A program made the translations under genes and the position numbers. A DNA stretch of 7,983 nucleotides from an uncultured Coriobacteriales bacterium (GTDB taxonomy: Bacteria; Actinomycetota; Coriobacteriia; Coriobacteriales; UMGS124). The notes beneath the pieces were generated by a model. It did no database searches. It was not told the origin of the DNA and saw only the letters and a program-made list of their open reading frames with translations. This document shows, one piece after another, positions 1 through 7,983 of this stretch (position 1 is its first letter; each line of letters starts with the position of its first letter). Location: NCBI GenBank assembly GCA_903789505.1, contig CAIFEU010000005.1, positions 31,707 through 39,689 of the forward strand. The letters run 5' to 3'.

Positions 1-30
1 TTCACCCTCACCTCCCCGCGCCACTGCTTT

Positions 31-52
31 GCGCCCCCCAGGCGGGGGGCGC
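31..52 (+). terminator. GC-rich hairpin, possible end of upstream transcript
   Basis: A perfect 9-bp stem (31-39 paired with 44-52) closes a four-base AGGC loop. It is very stable, but only a short mixed CCCTT follows, so it is a weak candidate for an intrinsic terminator. It may be a processing or mRNA-stabilising hairpin of the upstream transcription unit, which in most bacteria would be rplK-rplA. That upstream gene is not visible in this window. Confidence 0.35.
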
Positions 53-88
53 CCTTGGTGTTCCCACGCGGTTCGTTTTCGGGTTGTT

Positions 89-130
89 GGCCGCGCCCCC
101 CCCCTTGGGGCGTCGCGCCTTTTGTGTGTT
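89..130 (+). terminator. Probable intrinsic terminator upstream of the rplJ promoter
   Basis: A two-part stem pairs 89-95 with 114-119 (one bulged C) and 96-99 with 107-110, with three unpaired bases (111-113) between the two parts. The loop lies in a run of nine C residues (96-104). The stem is followed directly by TTTT at 120-123 and a T/G-rich stretch. This looks like a Rho-independent terminator for whatever lies to the left. It would insulate rplJ from upstream transcription. Confidence 0.5.
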
Positions 131-157
131 GTGTCGGTATGGTCGCCGCGCTCGAGG

Positions 158-187
158 TTGACTCGATGGGGCCATTTCCTGCAAAAT
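158..187 (+). promoter_or_regulatory. Candidate promoter for rplJ-rplL
   Basis: TTGACT at 158-163 matches the -35 consensus at five of six bases. CAAAAT at 182-187, 18 bases downstream, matches TATAAT at four of six, including the key second A and last T. Transcription would start near 194, about 30 bases ahead of the L10-leader RNA, which is where a promoter feeding that leader should be. The -10 element is imperfect, so this is a candidate only. Confidence 0.5.
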
Positions 188-224
188 GAACTGGTTCCGC
201 AAGGGACACATCAACATGCACGAT

Positions 225-290
225 CAGCTGCCAGAGACAGCCGGTGCCGAGAGGCTCAAAGGGATGTTCCCGCCTGCCGAGGTGGTCCGA
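225..290 (+). promoter_or_regulatory. Ribosomal protein L10 leader RNA
   Basis: This is the mRNA element bound by the L10(L12)n complex for feedback control of rplJ-rplL. Its family signature is visible: an AGACAG stretch (235-240) on the 5' side and CTGCCGAGGT (274-283) on the 3' side, which together form the conserved kink-turn-like internal loop. The outer helix pairs 230-233 with 283-286. The next helix pairs 238-244 with 270-276 with one C-C mismatch. Inside it, 246-248 pairs with 253-255 around a GAGA tetraloop, followed by an A-rich stretch near 257-260. The element lies 120 bases upstream of rplJ, the usual place. The exact ends are uncertain. I recognise the pattern from the known family, and no covariance search was run. 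Confidence 0.8.
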
Positions 291-307
291 GGGATTAGAT
301 TTGCCGC

Positions 308-345
308 GGCCCCACCTGCTCTGCGCAGATGGGGCCGTTCTCTTT
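308..345 (+). terminator. Attenuator hairpin of the rplJ-rplL leader
   Basis: A 7-bp stem (308-314 with 330-336) continues after one mismatch into a 4-bp stem (316-319 with 325-328) with a five-base loop. A pyrimidine-rich GTTCTCTTTCCC tract follows, which serves as a modest U-tract. Positions 312-317 (CCACCT) are also complementary to 280-285 (AGGTGG) on the 3' side of the L10 leader, so an antiterminator pairing excludes both the leader fold and the terminator. This matches the transcription attenuation known for Bacillus subtilis rplJL, where bound L10(L12)n favours the terminator. The T-tract is interrupted, so termination may be partial. Confidence 0.65.
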
Positions 346-408
346 CCCGGGTGCGGCCGACCTGTCTGTCCAAGGCCGATCGCGCACGAGGAAAGGAGGT
401 GCAACCGT

Positions 409-906
409 ATGCCCACTCAGAAGAAGATTGAGCAGGCCGCCAAGATCGACGAGCTGCTCAAGGAGTCCAACGGCTTCTACATCATCGACTACCGCGGCCT
501 GACCGTTAAGCAGTTTGGTGACCTGCGCAAGAAGCTCCGTGACGCCGACGCTACCTGCGCCGTTCTGAAGAACAACATCTTCCGCATGTGCCTCAAGAAC
601 GCCGGCTACCCGGAGATGGACGAGCTGCTGGAGGGCCCGAACGCCATCATTTTCTACAATGGTGACCTCGCCGCCCCCGCCAAGGCAGTCAAGGACATGG
701 CGAACGAGATCAAGCTCCCGACGCTGAAGGGCGGCTATGCCGACGGCAAGGCGATCGACGCCGACGCCGCAAACGCAATCGCCGAACTGCCTTCGCGCGA
801 GCAGCTGCTCTCCACGCTGCTGCGCACGATGCAGAACCCCATGTCCAAGTTCGCGCGTGCCATTTCCCTCATCGCCGAGCAGAAGAACGAGGAGCCGGCC
901 GCCTAG
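409..906 (+). CDS. rplJ: Large ribosomal subunit protein L10 (uL10)
   Basis: The 165-residue product is the base of the ribosomal stalk. Its N-terminal domain binds 23S rRNA at the GTPase centre, and its C-terminal helix carries L12 dimers that recruit translation factors. The N-terminal part shows the family pattern, with an initial basic helix, the FYIIDYRGLTVKQFGDLRKKLR segment split here as FYIIDYRGLT then VKQFGDLRKKLR (residues about 24-45), and a VLKNN motif. The tail is helical and ends in a Glu/Ala-rich run. The ATG at 409 is chosen because AGGAGG lies nine bases upstream and the protein then starts exactly where homologues start. An in-frame ATG at 244 would add 55 residues encoded by the leader RNA and is rejected. 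It is followed after 87 bases by rplL. Confidence 0.97.
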   Translation: MPTQKKIEQAAKIDELLKESNGFYIIDYRGLTVKQFGDLRKKLRDADATCAVLKNNIFRMCLKNAGYPEMDELLEGPNAIIFYNGDLAAPAKAVKDMANEIKLPTLKGGYADGKAIDADAANAIAELPSREQLLSTLLRTMQNPMSKFARAISLIAEQKNEEPAA

Positions 907-993
907 TCGTCCCTCGTCCTGCTGCCTGACATGTAGGTCCTGCATCAGTCGCGGCGCGCTGTCGTCGCACGCTTGTGAAGAAGGAGTTTCATC

Positions 994-1362
994 ATGGCCC
1001 TTACCCATGAGGACATCATCAACGCTGTTAAGGAGATGCCCGCCCTCGAGCTCTCCGAGCTCGTCAAGGAGATGGAGGACGTCTTCGGCGTCTCTGCCGC
1101 TGCTCCCGTCGCCGTCGTCGGTGGTGGCGCTGGTCCCGCCGAGGAGGAGAAGACCGAGTTCGACGTCGTCCTGGAGTCGTTCGGCGACCAGAAGATCGGC
1201 GTCATCAAGGTCGTTCGCGCTCTGACCGGCCTGGGCCTGAAGGAGGCCAAGGACGCCGTCGACAAGTGCCCTTCCACCCTGCTCACCGCTGTGGACAAGG
1301 AGAAGGCCGAGGACGCCAAGAAGCAGCTTGAGGAAGCCGGAGCGACCGTCACCCTCAAGTAG
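994..1362 (+). CDS. rplL: Large ribosomal subunit protein L7/L12 (bL12)
   Basis: The 122-residue stalk protein is present as dimers on L10 and recruits and stimulates elongation, initiation and release-factor GTPases. The N-terminal dimerisation and L10-binding domain covers about residues 1-32. An Ala/Val/Gly-rich hinge follows at about 34-48, and the globular C-terminal domain from about 52 carries the signature EKTEFDVVL, KIGVIKVVR and GLGLKEAKDAVD segments used in factor contacts. AAGGAG lies eight bases upstream of the ATG. The length is normal for the family. Cys92 is unusual, because L12 is generally cysteine-poor. It shares the rplJ leader and promoter and is followed by a strong terminator. 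Confidence 0.98.
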   Translation: MALTHEDIINAVKEMPALELSELVKEMEDVFGVSAAAPVAVVGGGAGPAEEEKTEFDVVLESFGDQKIGVIKVVRALTGLGLKEAKDAVDKCPSTLLTAVDKEKAEDAKKQLEEAGATVTLK

Positions 1363-1383
1363 TTCTCGCTCGCAGTAAGCATG

Positions 1384-1418
1384 GGGCGGGGGTCGGTCAA
1401 ACCGGCTCCCGCCCTTTT
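1384..1418 (+). terminator. Intrinsic terminator after rplL
   Basis: A 13-bp stem (1384-1396 with 1402-1414, two G-T wobbles) with the loop TCAAA is followed directly by TTTT. It begins 21 bases after the rplL stop codon. It should end most rplJ-rplL transcripts, playing the same role as the rplL-rpoB attenuator of E. coli in letting stalk proteins be made in excess over RNA polymerase. Any read-through would supply the downstream ligase gene. Confidence 0.87.
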
Positions 1419-1503
1419 GGTATCCAGGTGGCGCCCGTGCCCGGTCGCGTCTCGCCAGCGCGAAAGCGGCAACGAGGGACGCTCTGCTCAGGGGGGATGC
1501 TGC

Positions 1504-3135
1504 ATGACGAGAGGCATCGACGTCCGGGACGTGGTCGACGCGCTGCGCGACTTTCCGGCTGTGGGCGACGTGAGCTGTTTCGCTGCAGACGGGAGCCCAT
1601 GCGACCCAGGACAGGTGGGGGAGCAGCCCCTGAGCGACGTCACGTACGACTCGCGCGCGGTCGCTCCGGGGGCGCTGTTCGCCTGCAAGGGCGCTGCGTT
1701 TCGCGAGGAGTACCTCGCGGACGCGGCTGCCTCGGGCGCCGTCTGCTACCTGTCCGATCGACGCCACCCCCAGGCGGGCATCCCCGGGATCGTCGTGGGG
1801 AGCATCCGCCCCGCGATGGCCGTCGCCGCGGACCGCTTCTTCCGCCATCCCAGCGGCGAGCTTTCCGTCATCGCCCTCACGGGGACCAAGGGCAAGACCA
1901 CCACGTCCCTGTACATCGACGCGATTCTGCGTGCACGCGAATCGCGGCTGCCCGGTGCGTCCGCGTCCGGTGGGCATGGCGGCGACCTCAGGCCGCGCAA
2001 TGCCGTGATCGGGGGGCTCTACATCGACGACGGCACGGGTCGCAGGCGGTCCGCCAACACCACGCCTGAGGCGATCGAGCTGCAGCGCACGCTGCGCCGC
2101 GCCGCCGACTCCGGATGCGACGTCGCGGTCATGGAGGCGTCCAGCCAGGGGTTCAAGTACGACCGCACGCTGTGCACCGACTTCGCGGTGGGCGTGTTCA
2201 CCAACATAGGGGAGGACCACATCAGCCCCGTCGAGCATCCCACCTTCGAGGATTACCTCTCCTGCAAGCTGCGGATCTTCGACCAGTCGCGCGTGGGCGT
2301 TGTCAACCTCGCCAGCGAGCACGTCGGGCGCATCCTCGACCGGGCGCGCGGGCGCTGCGAGCGTGTCCTGACCTATGACGCGCGCATCCCCGCGCCCGGC
2401 GCGGGGGATGGCAGCGGGGCCGCGAAGGTGTGCGGGGCGGACGTCTACGCGCGCGAGGCGCGCCGACTCGGAAGGGGGCGCTGGCAGCTCACGGTCATGA
2501 CGCCGTCCGGAGACGTGACGCTCGGGTTCAGGGGGCTGGGGGAGTTCAACGTCGGCAACGCCATAGCCGCGATCGCAGCCTGCGAGGCGCTGGGCGTCGA
2601 CCACGACGCGATGCGCGCGGGCCTCGCGGACGTGCGCGTGCCGGGCCGCATGGAGCTGCACGAGACCGCGGACGGGGGCCTGGTGGGCATCGTCGACTAC
2701 GCCCACAACGGCATGAGCATGCGCGCCCTGCTGGGCTGCGCGCGCCAGGAGTTCCCCGACAGGCAGCTCACGGTCGTGTTCGGCTCGTGCGGCGAGCGCG
2801 GGCTCGACCGGCGCGAGGGGCTCGGCCTGGCAGCGGGGGAGCTCGCCGACCGCATCATTCTGACCGAGGACGAACCGGGCGGGGTCGACCCGCGCGCGAT
2901 CTGCGAGGAGATCGGGCGCTCCGTCACCGCCGCGGGCGCAAGCTATGAGGTGGTGCTGCCGCGCGAGCGCGCGGTGCGGCGGGCGGTCGAGGGCGCGCGG
3001 CGGCCGGCGGTCGTCGTGCTGGCGGGAAAGGGTCCCGAGGACACGATGCTGCGCGCCCACGGCGACGAGCCGTACGGGCCGGACGCGCGCCTGTTCTGTG
3101 AGGCCGCGGGCATCGAGGGGGCTCCGCGGGAGTAG
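1504..3135 (+). CDS. murE: MurE-family UDP-MurNAc-tripeptide synthetase, probably not the diaminopimelate type
   Basis: This cytoplasmic Mur ligase is predicted to add the third, diamino acid to UDP-MurNAc-L-Ala-D-Glu using ATP. It has 543 residues. The N-terminal nucleotide-sugar domain (about 1-115) has DVTYDSRAV and FACKGAAFREEYL. The central ATPase domain has the P-loop GTKGKTTT (127-134), NTTPE (185-189), EASSQ (211-215), DH at 238-239, and Lys255 in DYLSCK, the site equivalent to the carbamylated lysine. The C-terminal domain has VPGRME, DYAHN (398-402) and AGKG (507-510). The substrate motif reads DEPGGVDP (456-463), where diaminopimelate enzymes have DNPR. The overall wording is closest to the streptococcal L-lysine-adding MurE I remember, so lysine or ornithine is the likely substrate (inference). 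It is longer than usual because of Gly/Arg-rich loops near 146-165 and 296-311. ATG 1504 follows a G-rich site at 1491-1496. No clear promoter is visible. Glycine GGG codons and two ATA codons set it apart from the highly expressed neighbours. Confidence 0.88.
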   Translation: MTRGIDVRDVVDALRDFPAVGDVSCFAADGSPCDPGQVGEQPLSDVTYDSRAVAPGALFACKGAAFREEYLADAAASGAVCYLSDRRHPQAGIPGIVVGSIRPAMAVAADRFFRHPSGELSVIALTGTKGKTTTSLYIDAILRARESRLPGASASGGHGGDLRPRNAVIGGLYIDDGTGRRRSANTTPEAIELQRTLRRAADSGCDVAVMEASSQGFKYDRTLCTDFAVGVFTNIGEDHISPVEHPTFEDYLSCKLRIFDQSRVGVVNLASEHVGRILDRARGRCERVLTYDARIPAPGAGDGSGAAKVCGADVYAREARRLGRGRWQLTVMTPSGDVTLGFRGLGEFNVGNAIAAIAACEALGVDHDAMRAGLADVRVPGRMELHETADGGLVGIVDYAHNGMSMRALLGCARQEFPDRQLTVVFGSCGERGLDRREGLGLAAGELADRIILTEDEPGGVDPRAICEEIGRSVTAAGASYEVVLPRERAVRRAVEGARRPAVVVLAGKGPEDTMLRAHGDEPYGPDARLFCEAAGIEGAPRE

Positions 3136-3287
3136 GGCGGGCGCCGCTGCCCGCGGCGGCGGCGCGCCTGGCCGCCTGAGAGCGCGCAGGAGCGAGTTCG
3201 GCGTCGGGGACTGCCTCCCCGCAGGCGGGCCGTATGCGAGAATTGTGTACGTTACTGCAAGCGTGCCCCTCTGTCAACGCAGGCATA

Positions 3288-3305
3288 TTGACTCAAATCA
3301 GTCAA
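3288..3305. repeat. Inverted repeat TTGACT-N6-AGTCAA upstream of rpoB
   Basis: Perfect 6-bp arms at 3288-3293 and 3300-3305 flank CAAATC. The left arm is also a good -35 hexamer. The repeat lies in an AT-rich island (about 3235-3350) within a GC-rich genome. Its centre is about 44 bases upstream of the start expected from the extended -10 at 3325-3333. It could be a regulator's operator, or a -35 element whose second arm arose by chance. The sequence alone cannot separate these. Confidence 0.45.
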
Positions 3306-3333
3306 ATCGCGTACATTTACAAGCTGCTATATT
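3288..3333 (+). promoter_or_regulatory. rpoB: rpoB-rpoC promoter region
   Basis: Two overlapping solutions are visible. The first is an extended -10, TGCTATATT, at 3325-3333 (five of six in the hexamer plus the TG dinucleotide). It has no recognisable -35 at normal spacing and would start transcription near 3340, about 29 bases before the start codon. The second is TTGACT (3288-3293) with TACATT (3312-3317) at 18-base spacing, starting near 3324. Either would give rpoB-rpoC a promoter independent of rplJ-rplL. The AT-rich composition against a GC-rich background supports a real promoter here, but the exact elements are inferred. Confidence 0.6.
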
Positions 3334-3368
3334 CCGCCAATTCTCTACCTCGAAGGAGGAGTCGCCTG

Positions 3369-6920
<3,552 letters not shown>

Positions 6921-6925
6921 CAGCA

Positions 6926-7983
6926 GTGGCTGATTTCGATAACAACGACTTCGACGGCATCAAGATCAGTCTCGCATCGGCTGACCAGATTCGTGGATGG
7001 TCGCACGGCGAGGTGAAGAAGCCGGAGACCATCAACTACCGCACCCTCAAGCCCGAGAAGGACGGCCTGTTCTGCGAGAAGATCTTCGGGCCCACCAAGG
7101 ACTGGGAGTGCGCCTGCGGCAAGTACAAGGGCATGCGCTACAAGGGTCAGGGCGTCACGTGCGAGAAGTGCGGCGTCGACGTCACGAGCGCCGAGGTGCG
7201 CCGCGAGCGCATGGGGCACATCGAGCTCGCCGCCCCCGTGTCGCACATCTGGTACTTCAAGGGGTCGGCGTCCAGCCCGATGGCGACGCTGCTCGAGATG
7301 AAGAACAAGGACCTGGAGAAGGTCCTGTACTTCGCGAGCAACGTTGTGACCTGGGTCGACACCGAGGGACGCGACGAAGACGCCAACGAGCTCCAGGAGG
7401 AGATGGAGGCCGACATCGAGGAGCTCGACGCCGAGTTCTCCACGCAGTCCGAGGAGATCAAGTCGCGCGTCTCCACCGACGGCGCCTCCGACGACGCCGA
7501 GGGTGAGGACGACGGCTTTGGCGACGACACGCTGACGCCCGAGGAGGCCGCCGAGGAGATCGCCGACCTCAAGGACGAGATCGAGGACGAGAAGTGGCTG
7601 CGCCGCAAGGCCCACGAGGAGTTCATGAAGATTCAGGTCAAGGACCTGATTCCCGACGAGGAGCTCTTCCGTGAGATGCGCAAGTACTACAGCACCTACT
7701 TCAAGGGCGGCATGGGCGCCGAGGCCGTTCGCGACCTGCTGACCAGCATCGACCTTGAGGCGACCGCCAAGGAGCTGCGCGAGGTCATCGACACCGGCAA
7801 GGGGCAGAAGCGCGCCAAGGCCATCAAGCGTCTGGAGTGCGTCGACGCGTTCATCAAGGGCCACAACGACCCCGCGAACATGATTCTCGACGTCGTCCCC
7901 GTGATCCCGCCGGACCTGCGCCCGATGGTGCAGCTCGACGGCGGCCGCTTCGCTGCGTCCGACCTCAACGACCTGTATCGCCG
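6926..7983 (+). CDS. rpoC: DNA-directed RNA polymerase subunit beta' (N-terminal part, runs off the window)
   Basis: The first 352 residues of beta' are present, the subunit that holds the catalytic magnesium site. The window ends just after GGRFAASDLNDLYRR, before the NADFDGD active-site loop. The start is the GTG at 6926, five bases after the rpoB stop, with AAGGAG at 6912-6917 inside the end of rpoB, so coupled translation is likely. The N-terminal zinc site is intact (Cys62, Cys64, Cys79, Cys82). Relative to E. coli, about 90 residues are inserted at roughly 146-237. This predicted charged coiled coil is interrupted by an acidic stretch at 188-201 and matches the position of the insertion known in actinobacterial beta'. 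Conserved sequence resumes at VKDLIPDEELF and continues to the edge. Confidence 0.97.
   Translation, partial: MADFDNNDFDGIKISLASADQIRGWSHGEVKKPETINYRTLKPEKDGLFCEKIFGPTKDWECACGKYKGMRYKGQGVTCEKCGVDVTSAEVRRERMGHIELAAPVSHIWYFKGSASSPMATLLEMKNKDLEKVLYFASNVVTWVDTEGRDEDANELQEEMEADIEELDAEFSTQSEEIKSRVSTDGASDDAEGEDDGFGDDTLTPEEAAEEIADLKDEIEDEKWLRRKAHEEFMKIQVKDLIPDEELFREMRKYYSTYFKGGMGAEAVRDLLTSIDLEATAKELREVIDTGKGQKRAKAIKRLECVDAFIKGHNDPANMILDVVPVIPPDLRPMVQLDGGRFAASDLNDLYR

Noticed and set aside
244..408. N-terminal extension of L10 from an ATG at 244
   Set aside because: It would translate the L10-leader RNA and attenuator, whereas the start at 409 has a near-perfect ribosome binding site and the family's normal N-terminus.
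907..993. Weak stem in the rplJ-rplL gap near 930-955
   Set aside because: The arms are short and bulged, with no T-run. Nothing distinguishes it from a random fold.
1418..1426. TGGTATCCA as an extended -10 promoter for the MurE gene
   Set aside because: Only three of six bases match the hexamer, there is no -35, and it overlaps the T-run of the rplL terminator.
1497..1499. ATG at 1497 as the start of the MurE gene
   Set aside because: It is out of frame with the ligase. The ATG at 1504 is in frame and gives a normal MurE N-terminus.
295..3060. A 921-codon open frame on the minus strand, and a similar 504-codon one at 4911-6425
   Set aside because: Both lie antisense to strongly supported genes (rplJ, rplL, murE, rpoB). 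The predicted products are repetitive Arg/Ala/Val/Asp/His-rich strings with no family resemblance. Long antisense frames are expected where the third codon position is nearly always G or C.
3137..3220. Hairpins after the MurE gene (3137-3142 with 3149-3154; 3206-3210 with 3216-3220) as terminators
   Set aside because: Neither is followed by a T-run, and the sequence between them is simply very GC-rich, so small stems are expected by chance. A Rho-dependent end cannot be excluded.
3234..3368. N-terminal extension of RpoB from an in-frame ATG
   Set aside because: It has no ribosome binding site, the added residues are unlike any beta subunit, and the stretch holds the promoter island. GTG at 3369 has a strong site nine bases upstream.

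Overview
This window is the rplJ-rplL to rpoB-rpoC (ribosomal stalk / RNA polymerase) locus of a high-GC Gram-positive bacterium, with one extra gene: a MurE-type peptidoglycan ligase sits between rplL and rpoB. GC-rich codons, the actinobacterial shape of RpoB (no large E. coli-type insertions) and the coiled-coil insertion near the RpoC N-terminus point to Actinomycetota. The MurE sequence resembles the lysine-adding streptococcal type rather than the diaminopimelate type. Together these make a Coriobacteriia member (Olsenella/Atopobium/Collinsella relatives) my best guess. That assignment is inference, with no search behind it.

Layout, all genes on the + strand. Positions 1-408 contain no gene that I can support. 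They hold two GC-rich hairpins (the second followed by a T-rich tract, so probably the end of an upstream transcript), a candidate promoter near 158-187, an L10-leader RNA near 225-290 and an attenuator hairpin at 308-345. Then come rplJ (409-906) and rplL (994-1362), followed by a strong intrinsic terminator (1384-1418). The MurE-family gene (1504-3135) is next, then a 233-base gap with an AT-rich promoter island and an inverted repeat. rpoB (3369-6920) follows, and rpoC starts at 6926 and runs off the right end.

How it works together: L10 and L12 form the ribosomal stalk, and the L10(L12)n complex most likely controls its own mRNA through the leader/attenuator. The terminator after rplL should reduce read-through, and rpoB-rpoC have their own promoter region, so stalk and polymerase expression can be set separately. 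rpoB and rpoC are five bases apart and probably translationally coupled. The MurE gene lies between the two control points.

Most of the window is core, well-understood biology. I see no mobile element, CRISPR array, tRNA or rRNA, and no convincing undescribed system. The points most worth a second look are the position of the MurE gene and its altered specificity motif, the complete L10-leader attenuator with a visible antiterminator pairing, the palindrome at the rpoB promoter, and the acidic extension/insertion in RpoB and RpoC.
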